Below are positions 1 to 6,240 of a DNA stretch of 6,517 nt, in pieces. Below the pieces are notes generated by a model. That model was not told the origin of the DNA. It did no database searches and saw nothing but the letters and a program-made list of their open reading frames with translations. The position numbers were made by a program, and so were the translations under genes. Each line of letters begins with the position of its first letter. Position 1 is the stretch's first letter. The DNA lies in contig VGPB01000112.1 in the NCBI GenBank assembly GCA_016875695.1, forward strand, positions 1 to 6,517. Direction: 5' to 3'. This stretch comes from Chloroflexota bacterium. Lineage in GTDB: Bacteria; Chloroflexota; Dehalococcoidia; UBA2979.

Positions 1-1332
1 CGCTCGCCGGACGGGCTAACGTTTACCTTCAAGCTCGATCCGCGCGCGAAGTGGCAGAACCTGCCGCCGCTCAATGGACGCCCATTCGTCGCCGAGGACG
101 CGAAGTTCGCGATGGAGCGCTACGCGACCACAGGCGTGCACAAGCAGTACTACGCTAACGTTGCCGGCTACGAGGTGGTGGACGCGCAGACGCTGAAGAT
201 CAAGATGTCGCGGGCGACGGCGGACTTCCTGAACCCGCTGGGCAGCAACAAGCAGACGATCTTCCCGCGCGAGCTCGTGGACGACGGCACGATCAGCAAG
301 CGCGGCATTGGCACAGGGCCGATGATCCTCAAGGACATGGTCCCGAGCTCGAAGGTCACCTTCGAGAAGAACCGGGCTTACTGGGAACGCGACGTGCTGC
401 TCGACGGGTTCGAGTTCCGGATCATGCTCGACAGCGCGGCACGCATGGCGGCGTTCCGCGCGGGCCAGGTGGAATATGCGTACGGGCTCGTGGGGTCGTT
501 CTCTGAGCTGGCGACGCTGAAGCGGACTAATCCGGAGACCCAGGTCAATCTGCTGCCGGTGGTGGTGGTCGGGGCGTTGGCGCTGAACAACAGCCTGCCG
601 AAGTACCAGGACGTGCGCGTGCGCCGTGCGATGTCGCTCGCGCTCGACCGCGACCTGACGCTCCAGCTCCTGTACGAGGGCTTCGGGAAGAAGCTGAACG
701 CGATCCCGTGGCCGTTCCTCTTCGACAAGGAGCCGACGGCGGAGTCCGGTGTGTTCGGGAAATGGACGCGTCACGACGTGGCGGAGGCGAAGGCGCTGCT
801 CGCCGCCGCGGGCGCGGACAAGCTGACCGTCAACAATATCTTCTACAACTACAGCATCATCAACGAGAAGCAGCACGAGATCCTCGCACCGCAGTTCCGC
901 GAGGCTGGCATCACACTCACCGGAGGGCGCGTCGACTACACCGAGTTCAACTCGCAGTGGGTCGGCGGCAAGCTGCCGGACTTCTCGACGTCCGGCTGGC
1001 TGACCAGCGGCTATGACCCGGACAACTGGTTCTACGGCCAGGTCCATTCCAAGTCGCCGGGCAACCGCTCGCAGTTCAAGGACGCCGAGATTGACGCGTG
1101 GGCCGACGCGCAACAGGTGGAGCTGAACCCGCAGAAGCGCAAGGAGTTGTGGCGGAAGATCTGGGACAAGGACCTGGACCAGGCGTACCGCCCGCCCTGG
1201 GCGGCCGGATTCACGATCGAGGCGTACCAGCCCTGGGTACGTGGGTTGCGTTGGTCCGGCACTTCGCCCGGGGACAACGGCTCCTACTACAACTGGGGCG
1301 ACCAGGTGCACACCGCCTGGCTCGACAAGTAG
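1..1332 (+). CDS. ABC transporter substrate-binding protein, family 5 (peptide/nickel type), 5'-truncated
   Basis: This is the C-terminal part (443 residues, stop TAG at 1330-1332) of an extracytoplasmic solute-binding protein that would deliver a substrate, typically an oligopeptide, to an ABC importer. The frame is open from base 1 and already shows family sequence (DGLTFTFKLDPRAKW) before the first ATG at 112, so that ATG is internal; signal peptide and true start lie outside. Family landmarks, numbered from the window edge: the AEDAKFAMERY helix at about 30-40, GTGPM followed by a KNRAYWE motif at 104-129, a VRRAMSLALDRD segment at 207-218 (the usual 'vRxAlxxAiDR' element) and YDPDNWFY at 338-345. 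The C-terminus looks complete, ending shortly after a WGDQVHTAWLDK segment. The ligand cannot be read from sequence. It is followed directly by a strong stem-loop, so it is the last gene of its unit; permease and ATPase genes, if linked, must lie upstream. Family assignment is secure, substrate unknown. Confidence 0.93.
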   Translation, partial: RSPDGLTFTFKLDPRAKWQNLPPLNGRPFVAEDAKFAMERYATTGVHKQYYANVAGYEVVDAQTLKIKMSRATADFLNPLGSNKQTIFPRELVDDGTISKRGIGTGPMILKDMVPSSKVTFEKNRAYWERDVLLDGFEFRIMLDSAARMAAFRAGQVEYAYGLVGSFSELATLKRTNPETQVNLLPVVVVGALALNNSLPKYQDVRVRRAMSLALDRDLTLQLLYEGFGKKLNAIPWPFLFDKEPTAESGVFGKWTRHDVAEAKALLAAAGADKLTVNNIFYNYSIINEKQHEILAPQFREAGITLTGGRVDYTEFNSQWVGGKLPDFSTSGWLTSGYDPDNWFYGQVHSKSPGNRSQFKDAEIDAWADAQQVELNPQKRKELWRKIWDKDLDQAYRPPWAAGFTIEAYQPWVRGLRWSGTSPGDNGSYYNWGDQVHTAWLDK

Positions 1333-1343
1333 CGAACATTGCG

Positions 1344-1387
1344 AGCGGCCCGGCAGCGCGGGCGAGCGCCCGCGCTGCCGGGCCGCT
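1344..1387. terminator. Perfect 20-bp stem-loop, likely bidirectional terminator
   Basis: The arms 1344-1363 and 1368-1387 are exact inverted repeats of 20 bp around a 4-base loop (GAGC), almost entirely G+C. It starts 12 bases after the stop of the plus-strand transporter gene and its right arm runs into the stop codon (1386-1388) of the convergent minus-strand gene. Position between two convergent genes and stem strength suggest termination in both directions. There is no T-tract on either side, so it is not a textbook intrinsic terminator; it may act with Rho, or mainly protect 3' ends. Confidence 0.75.
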
Positions 1388-2009
1388 ACGCGCTCGGGCG
1401 CGCGAGCTCGTCGCGCAGCCATGCCGCCAGCCCCGCGATGAACGCCTCGCGACGTGGGCGTTGCGCGCCGGCGTAGTCGGCGAGCATTCGCTCCTTGAGC
1501 GCGTCGACCGCGTCGACGTCGCTCGGGTCGGGAACGTGGTGTAGCTCGTCCGGGTCGCACGCGACGCGCATGCCGCGACCGTCCTCGTAGCGCTTGTTCA
1601 CCGGCAGGCCGAGGCGTGCGGCCGCCAGCGGCCACGTCGCATCGACGGTGGTCCACCGGCTGTTGTGCTCGAGGCGCAGGAACGTGTGCACGTCCGGCAC
1701 CGGGCCGGCGTTGAGGATCGCGGCGAGCGCCGGCGGCGCCCACGGCGCGCGCTCACGCGTGAACTCGTGCGCCGCGTGGATGAGCACCGAGCGCAGCCCG
1801 TACTCGGCGTACAGAGCGTGTAGCAGCACGTGCTTGCCCGTGCACGTGGCGCGCCACTCGGCAATCGTGGTGGCGGGCCGGCGGTCGCTCGCGCGCTCGT
1901 ACGGCAGATCGCGCACGACCGCGAAGATGGCGGGCACCGTCAGCTGCGCGTCGTCCGGGAGGTCGCCGCGCACGACGGCCGCGGCGCGGAAGTCGGCGAG
2001 CAGGCCCAC
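1386..2009 (-). CDS. Transglutaminase-like superfamily protein, function unknown
   Basis: A 207-residue protein with the papain/transglutaminase-fold catalytic pattern: Cys56 in TCTGKHVLLHALYAEYGL (nucleophile at the start of a helix), His108 in VHTFLRLE, and Asp123 in TVDATWP. The spacing and flanking residues (Gly-Lys-His after the Cys, an aromatic after the Asp) match transglutaminase-like domains, whose members act as proteases, acyltransferases or peptide-modifying enzymes. No signal peptide or membrane segment is evident, so it is probably cytoplasmic. Start choice: GTG at 2007-2009, preceded by GGAG with 8-base spacing. It lies 19 bp behind the nrdJ stop on the same strand, so co-transcription with nrdJ is likely. 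TAG stop at 1386-1388 overlaps the terminator stem. The arginine-rich open frames across the same bases have no family features and are shadows. Fold assignment is fairly confident; substrate is unknown. Confidence 0.8.
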   Translation of the reverse strand: MGLLADFRAAAVVRGDLPDDAQLTVPAIFAVVRDLPYERASDRRPATTIAEWRATCTGKHVLLHALYAEYGLRSVLIHAAHEFTRERAPWAPPALAAILNAGPVPDVHTFLRLEHNSRWTTVDATWPLAAARLGLPVNKRYEDGRGMRVACDPDELHHVPDPSDVDAVDALKERMLADYAGAQRPRREAFIAGLAAWLRDELARPSA

Positions 2010-2017
2010 GCGGCGAG

Positions 2018-2021
2018 CTCC
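2018..2021 (-). promoter_or_regulatory. Shine-Dalgarno site supporting the GTG start of the transglutaminase-like gene
   Basis: On the minus strand GGAG lies 8 bases before GTG (2007-2009), inside the 19-bp gap after the nrdJ stop TGA (2029-2031). It supports this non-ATG start and a tight downstream position in the nrdJ transcript. Confidence 0.6.
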
Positions 2022-2028
2022 GCGGCGC

Positions 2029-4248
2029 TCAACCGCAGCGCGTGTAGCCGCACGACGCGCAGGTCAGGCAGCCTTCGAGGTAGGCCAGCTGCAGCCCGCA
2101 GTCGGGGCAGGTCACGCCGGACGGGAGCGCCTGCTCCGCGCGTGGCGCGCCGTCCAGGAAGTGCTGGCGCAGCCAGCGGAAGATGTAGTCCAGCACGCTC
2201 GTCGCGAACGGGATCTCGGGGTTCGCGGTCGGGCCGTACGGTTCGAAGCGCGTCTGCTCGAGCTTGCGCGCGAGCTGCTCCAGGCTGACGCCGTACTGCA
2301 GCGCGATCGACGTGAGCAGCGCGACCGCGTCCGTGAGGCCGGAGACGGTGGAGCCCTCCTTTGCCATCTTGATGAAGACCTCGCCGGGTGAGCCGTCCTG
2401 GAACATACCAACGGTGACATAGCCTTCCTGCTCGCCCACGCGGAACTTGTGCGTGACCGCCGGACGCTCGTTCGGCAGGTGCTGGCGGCGCAGCGCGCCG
2501 GGCCCTGCGGCGGCAAGCTCGGCGGGGCGGTCGTGCTGGAGCACCTGCGCCGCGCGCGAGCCGTCGCGATAGACCGTCACGCCCTTGCAGCGCAGCTCAT
2601 GTGCGCGCACGTAGATCGCGCGCACGTCCTCCACGCTCGCATCGTGCGGCAGGTTGACGGTCTTCGACACCGCGAGGTCGGTGTGCGCCTGGAAGGCGGC
2701 CTGCATGCGCACGTGCCACTCCCAGCTCACGTCGTGCGCGGTGACGAAGCGGCGGCGCACCGCCGGCGGCACCTCCGGCCGGTCCGCGAGGCGCGCGCCG
2801 TGCGCGACTGCGTCGACGAGCTCGGGGCCGGCGAAGCCGCCCGCGCGCGCCGCCTCCTCGAACGCCGTCGAGACCTCCGGCAGCAGCGTCCCGTCGCCCA
2901 TCCGCCGCATGTGGGCGAGCGAGAACAGCGGCTCGATGCCCGACGACGCGCTCGCGATGATCGCGATCGTCCCCGTCGGCGCGATGCACGTGCGTGTCGC
3001 GTTGCGATAGCGCGGCCCGCCGGCGTAGATGGAGCGTTCCCAGTTGGGGAACGCGCCCTTCTCGTTGCCCAGCGCCAGCGACGCGGCGTCGGCGGCGTCG
3101 CGCACGGTGCGGCCGAGCTTGTCGGCGAGCGCGAGCGCGGCCTCCGAGTCGTACGGGATGCCCGCAGCGATCAGCAGGTCCGCGAAGCCCATGAGCCCGA
3201 GCCCGAGCTTGCGATTGCCGCGCACGGCCTCCGCGATCTCGTCCATCGGGAACTGGTTCGTCTCGATCACGTCGTCGAGGAAGCGCACGCCGATCGCGAC
3301 GTGCTCGCGCAGCGCTGTCCAGTCCAGGTCGCCGTGCTCGGGCTGCCAGAAGCGCGCGACGTGGATCGAGCCGAGCGTGCACGCCTCCCACGGGAGCAGC
3401 GGGACCTCGCCGCACGGGTTGGTCGCCTCGATCGCGCCGAGCGCGGGCGTGGGGTTGGCGCGGTTCATCGCGTCGAGGAAGAGTAGCCCGGGGTCGCCGG
3501 TGCGCCACGCCGCACGCGCAATCTCGTCGAGCAGCATGGCGGCCGGCAGCTCGTCGCGCGGCGCGCCGTTGCGCGGGTCGCGCAGCGTGACGTTGCCGCC
3601 CTGCGCGGCGGCGCGCATGAACTCGTCCGTGACGGCCACAGAAATGTTGAAGCGCTGCGCGGTGACGCCATCGTCCTTCGCATGGATGAACGCGCGCACG
3701 TCGGGATGGTCGACGCGCAGCACGCCCATGTTCGCGCCGTCGCGCTTGCCGCCCTGCGTGACCAGCCGCGAGACGTCGTCGTAGTGGCGCAGCACCGACA
3801 CGGGGCCGCACGCGGCGCCGTGCGTGCTGGCGATCGGCTCGCCGATGCCGCGCAGACGCGAGAACGAGAAGCCCGTGCCGCCGCCGTACTTCTGCACGAG
3901 CGCCGCGGCCTGCGCCGTCGACATAATGGAATCGAGCGTGTCCTCCACGGGCAGCACGAAGCACGCGGCGAGCGTGCCGGCGCCCGTGCCGGCGTTCATC
4001 AGCGTCGGCGAGTTGGGCAGGAAGCGCAGCGCCGCCATCGTGTCGTAAAACCGCTGCGCCCAGCGCGCGCGCAGCTCGGGCGTCGGCTCGGCGGCGGCGA
4101 TCGCCTCGGCCACGCGCGCGAACAGCTGCTCCGGCGTCTCGACGAGCGCGTGCGCGGCGTCGCGCAAAAGGTAGCGGCGCTCCAGCACCGTGCGCGCGTT
4201 GTCGCTCAGCGTGACCGGGTGCATGACGACGTGGATCGGGGCGGCCAT
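2029..4248 (-). CDS. nrdJ: Adenosylcobalamin-dependent (class II) ribonucleotide reductase
   Basis: Reduces ribonucleotides to deoxyribonucleotides in the cytoplasm using a thiyl radical generated from coenzyme B12, with no separate radical subunit and no oxygen requirement. The protein is 739 residues from ATG 4246-4248. Visible landmarks: FLPNSPTLMNAGT (77-88); Cys96 in ACFVLP, one redox cysteine; KYGGGTGFSFSRLR (120-133); GGKRDGANMG (166-175); active-site NPCGE (277-281) with Asn277, thiyl-radical Cys279 and Glu281; Cys290, the second redox cysteine, 11 residues on; PTGTIAIIASASSGIEP (424-440). A C-terminal domain (about 600-695, GYVTVGMFQDGSPGEVFIKMAKEG...) of the type common in bacterial NrdJ precedes a cysteine-rich tail with Cys714, 717, 727, 730, 733 and 738, a likely zinc ribbon/dithiol relay. 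No N-terminal ATP-cone is present. A start 57 bases further upstream is possible but lacks this ribosome site and adds no family sequence. All catalytic residues are intact. nrdR lies directly upstream. Confidence 0.97.
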   Translation of the reverse strand: MAAPIHVVMHPVTLSDNARTVLERRYLLRDAAHALVETPEQLFARVAEAIAAAEPTPELRARWAQRFYDTMAALRFLPNSPTLMNAGTGAGTLAACFVLPVEDTLDSIMSTAQAAALVQKYGGGTGFSFSRLRGIGEPIASTHGAACGPVSVLRHYDDVSRLVTQGGKRDGANMGVLRVDHPDVRAFIHAKDDGVTAQRFNISVAVTDEFMRAAAQGGNVTLRDPRNGAPRDELPAAMLLDEIARAAWRTGDPGLLFLDAMNRANPTPALGAIEATNPCGEVPLLPWEACTLGSIHVARFWQPEHGDLDWTALREHVAIGVRFLDDVIETNQFPMDEIAEAVRGNRKLGLGLMGFADLLIAAGIPYDSEAALALADKLGRTVRDAADAASLALGNEKGAFPNWERSIYAGGPRYRNATRTCIAPTGTIAIIASASSGIEPLFSLAHMRRMGDGTLLPEVSTAFEEAARAGGFAGPELVDAVAHGARLADRPEVPPAVRRRFVTAHDVSWEWHVRMQAAFQAHTDLAVSKTVNLPHDASVEDVRAIYVRAHELRCKGVTVYRDGSRAAQVLQHDRPAELAAAGPGALRRQHLPNERPAVTHKFRVGEQEGYVTVGMFQDGSPGEVFIKMAKEGSTVSGLTDAVALLTSIALQYGVSLEQLARKLEQTRFEPYGPTANPEIPFATSVLDYIFRWLRQHFLDGAPRAEQALPSGVTCPDCGLQLAYLEGCLTCASCGYTRCG

Positions 4249-4380
4249 GGCGGGCCCTCCGCGGGGGAGCCGCGCTATGAGAACATGCGTTCCATGGGAG
4301 CGCAAGCACGGCCGACCTCGATCGTAGCCGGTCGCGCGCGTGAGCGTCGGGTGCCCTGTCCGCGCGCGGCGGCGGCGCGG
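4249..4380 (-). other. nrdR-nrdJ intergenic region; no clear operator or riboswitch
   Basis: These 132 bases hold the nrdJ ribosome site and possibly a promoter. A TACGAT hexamer on the minus strand (4321-4326) resembles a -10 element, but no good -35 lies at the right distance, so this is weak. I see no AT-rich palindrome of the usual NrdR-box type and no room for a cobalamin riboswitch. nrdJ may therefore be read through from nrdR, or use an unrecognised promoter here. Confidence 0.4.
4255..4260 (-). promoter_or_regulatory. Strong Shine-Dalgarno site fixing the nrdJ start
   Basis: Minus-strand GGAGGG sits 6 bases before ATG 4246-4248. It favours this start over the longer open frame beginning at 4305. 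Confidence 0.8.
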
Positions 4381-4944
4381 TCAGCGGCGCGCGGCGGCGG
4401 CCGACGGTGCGCTCTCGATCGGCGTGGGGACGCGCTCGCCGTCAAGGATGCGGCTCATGTCGTCCTCGAACAGGCGCGCCTGCTCGGCGGCGGGCAGCGG
4501 GCTGTAGTCCAGTCGCGCGATGCCCTGCAGCAGGTCGTCGATGGACGCGAACTGCCGGTACACGGAGGCGAAGCGGATGTACGCGATTGGGTCGAGCAGC
4601 TTGAGCTGCGCGATCGCCATCTCGCCGATGGCGCGGCTCGGCACCTCGTCGCGATCGGCGGCCATCAGGCGCCGCTCGATCTCGTCGACGATTGCCTCGA
4701 CGGCACCCGCGGGCAGCGGGCGCTTGCGCGCGGCCACGCGCAGCCCGTGCAGCAGCTTCTCGCGCTGGAACTCCTCCCGGCGGCCGTCCTTCTTGATGAC
4801 CATGACCAGCACCGACTGGTACTGCTCGTACGTGAAAAAGCGCTCGGCGCACTCCTGGCACTCGCGACGCCGGCGCACGCCGCCGGACGCGGAGCGAGAA
4901 TCGACGACTTTGGTGGCGGCGTCGCCGCAGTGTGGGCACTTCAT
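4381..4944 (-). CDS. nrdR: Transcriptional repressor NrdR
   Basis: NrdR senses ATP/dATP and represses ribonucleotide reductase genes. The 187-residue protein starts at ATG 4942-4944 with the family's MKCPHCG. The N-terminal zinc ribbon uses Cys3, Cys6, Cys29 and Cys32, with the characteristic RRRREC run (24-29) followed by FFTYE. The ATP-cone follows at about 47-132: VMVIKKDGRREEFQREKLL at its start, and AYIRFASVYRQF at its end. Most family members end near 150-160 residues; this one carries a tail of about 45 residues rich in Ala, Glu and Asp that ends Ala-Ala-Ala-Ala-Arg-Arg. An open frame continues 65 codons upstream, but that stretch is intergenic and contains the palindrome behind ftsZ. 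The ribosome site is weak: GGAAAG lies 14 bases before the ATG, so translation initiation may be inefficient or leaderless. It lies directly upstream of its presumed target nrdJ. Confidence 0.96.
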   Translation of the reverse strand: MKCPHCGDAATKVVDSRSASGGVRRRRECQECAERFFTYEQYQSVLVMVIKKDGRREEFQREKLLHGLRVAARKRPLPAGAVEAIVDEIERRLMAADRDEVPSRAIGEMAIAQLKLLDPIAYIRFASVYRQFASIDDLLQGIARLDYSPLPAAEQARLFEDDMSRILDGERVPTPIESAPSAAAARR

Positions 4945-5104
4945 GTCGGTGCGTGGCGCTTTCCGTGCGGGGAGCGGTGAGAGTCGTTCCAAGGCCACGT
5001 GAGTGAAGCACCGGCCCCGGACAACCACAAGCGGACCCGTCCACACACCAGTGCACAGCGTCGCGGCAACTGTCCACTGCACGTCTGGGGGCGGTGTGGA
5101 GTGC
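4945..5104 (-). promoter_or_regulatory. Probable nrdR promoter/operator region with short repeats
   Basis: The 160 bases between the ftsZ terminator and nrdR must contain the nrdR (and possibly nrdJ) promoter if the palindrome terminates ftsZ transcription. Visible on the plus strand: CCAGTGCAC at 5048-5056 and CCACTGCAC at 5074-5082, differing by one base and 26 bases apart, and TCCACACACC (5040-5049) facing GGTGTGGA (5093-5100) as an imperfect inverted pair. Their clustering suggests a protein-binding site. They do not match the AT-rich NrdR-box core, so the binding factor is unassigned. I could not identify a confident -35/-10 pair. Confidence 0.35.
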
Positions 5105-5140
5105 GGTGGCTCCCTCGCGCCGCGGCGCGAGGGAGCCACC
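5105..5140 (-). terminator. 36-bp perfect palindrome, likely ftsZ terminator
   Basis: The 36 bases are fully self-complementary. As RNA they would form a 16-bp stem with a 4-base CGCG loop (5121-5124). It begins 11 bases after the ftsZ stop (5152-5154), where a terminator is expected, and separates ftsZ from nrdR. No T-tract follows on the minus strand, as with the hairpin at 1344-1387; both are long, perfect and very G+C-rich. Confidence 0.7.
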
Positions 5141-5151
5141 AGCCGGCCGCG

Positions 5152-6240
5152 TCAGCGCGCCGGGAACGTGCGCCGCAGGAACGTCGGTAGGTCCGTCTCG
5201 CTCAGCGAGTCGAAGCTCGCGTCGCCCTGGATCTCGGCCAGGCGGATCGGCTTCGGCTCGGCGGTGCCGTTGAGCACCGTGTGCATCGTGACGGTGCGCG
5301 AGGTGGTGAAGCCGGTGGCGAGGAGCGTGATGCGCACCTCGTCGTTGAGTGCCTCGTCGACCGTCGTGCCGAAGATGATCTCGGCCTCGGGGTCGACGAC
5401 CTCCGCGATCACGCGCGCCGCCGCGCTGAGCTCGTGCAGGCCGAGGTTCGCAGGGCCGGAGACGTTGAACAGCACGCCCGTCGCGCCGGTGATGTCGACG
5501 TCCAGCAGCGGGCTCGCGATCGCGGCGCGCGCCGCGTCGAGCGCGCGGTGCTCGCCGCGCCCTGCCCCGATGGCCATCAGCGCTGGGCCCGCGTCCGACA
5601 TGATCTTGCGCACGTCGGCGAAGTCGAGGTTCACGATGCCGGGCGTGGTGATCAGCTCGCTGATGCCCTGGATGCCCTGGCGCAGCACGTCGTCCGCCAT
5701 GCGGAAGGCTTCCTGCATGGTGACCTTCTCGTCGCAGATCTGCAGCAGCCGGTCGTTGGGGATGACGATCAGCGTGTCGACTTTCTCTTGGAGGTCGCGC
5801 ACGCCTTCCTCCGCCTGCTGGCGCCGCTTGGCGCCCTCGAAGGCGAAGGGCTTGGTGACGACGCCGATGGTCAGCGCGCCGAGCTCGCGCGCGACCTCGG
5901 CGACGATCGGGGCGGCGCCCGTGCCGGTGCCGCCGCCGAGGCAGGCGGTGACGAACACCATCTCCGCGCCCGCCAGCGCCTCGCCGATGGCCTCGCGCGA
6001 CTCCTCGGCCGCGCGCTGGCCGCGCAGCGGGTCGGCGCCGGCGCCGAGACCCTTGGTCAGGCGGTCGCCGATGCGCACCTTGAGCTCGGCGCCGCAGCCC
6101 TGCAGTGCCTGCATGTCGGTGTTCAGCGCGACGTACTGCACGCCGGGCAGGCGCGCGGTGATCATGCGGTTGACTGCGTTGCAGCCGCCGCCGCCGACCC
6201 CCACGACCTTGATCGGCGGCAGCGTGTCGTGACTCCCCAT
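5152..6240 (-). CDS. ftsZ: Cell division protein FtsZ
   Basis: Tubulin-like GTPase that polymerises into the cytokinetic Z-ring on the inner face of the membrane. From ATG 6238-6240 it has 362 residues. The GTP-binding domain shows [15 protein letters not shown] (12-26), the NTDMQAL signature (40-46) and the tubulin signature GGGTGTG (102-108). The catalytic T7 loop reads [11 protein letters not shown] (204-214), with Asp206 and Asp209. The C-terminal domain ends near 310, followed by a short linker of about 35 residues and a clear conserved C-terminal peptide, DLPTFLRR (350-357), the docking site for FtsA and other partners. The start is chosen from GGAGGG 7 bases upstream and from the usual short lead before the first strand. 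The frame is however open upstream to the window edge, so an N-terminal extension is not excluded. Odd residue: Cys100 where the family normally has Gly in 'AGMGGGTG'. A palindromic terminator follows the stop. Confidence 0.97.
   Translation of the reverse strand: MGSHDTLPPIKVVGVGGGGCNAVNRMITARLPGVQYVALNTDMQALQGCGAELKVRIGDRLTKGLGAGADPLRGQRAAEESREAIGEALAGAEMVFVTACLGGGTGTGAAPIVAEVARELGALTIGVVTKPFAFEGAKRRQQAEEGVRDLQEKVDTLIVIPNDRLLQICDEKVTMQEAFRMADDVLRQGIQGISELITTPGIVNLDFADVRKIMSDAGPALMAIGAGRGEHRALDAARAAIASPLLDVDITGATGVLFNVSGPANLGLHELSAAARVIAEVVDPEAEIIFGTTVDEALNDEVRITLLATGFTTSRTVTMHTVLNGTAEPKPIRLAEIQGDASFDSLSETDLPTFLRRTFPAR

Noticed and set aside
16..1743. Long minus-strand open frame of 575 codons across the transporter gene
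   Set aside because: Arginine/valine/leucine-rich shadow antisense to the family 5 binding protein, and out of frame with the transglutaminase-like gene; no family features.
2449..3486. Plus-strand open frames opposite nrdJ, up to 345 codons
   Set aside because: Antisense shadows in high-GC DNA; Arg/Ala/His-rich with no motifs, while the opposite strand encodes a complete NrdJ.
4249..4380. Cobalamin riboswitch upstream of the B12-dependent reductase
   Set aside because: The gap is only 132 bases and I see no B12-box-like segment or multi-helix arrangement.
4362..4401. Repeated 15-mer GCGCGCGGCGGCGGC at 4362-4376 and 4387-4401
   Set aside because: Low-complexity GCG/GGC sequence at the Ala/Arg end of nrdR and just beyond it; expected in DNA of this composition.
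3682..4980. Plus-strand open frame of 432 codons spanning the nrdJ start, the intergenic gap and nrdR
   Set aside because: It crosses two confidently assigned minus-strand genes and shows no recognisable domain.
4945..5139. 65-codon N-terminal extension of nrdR
   Set aside because: NrdR proteins start at MKCPHCG; the extension covers an intergenic region including part of the ftsZ terminator and has no family similarity.
5003..6232. Plus-strand open frame of 409 codons opposite ftsZ
   Set aside because: Ser/Arg/Pro-rich shadow of ftsZ in the antisense frame; it also runs through the palindrome at 5105-5140.
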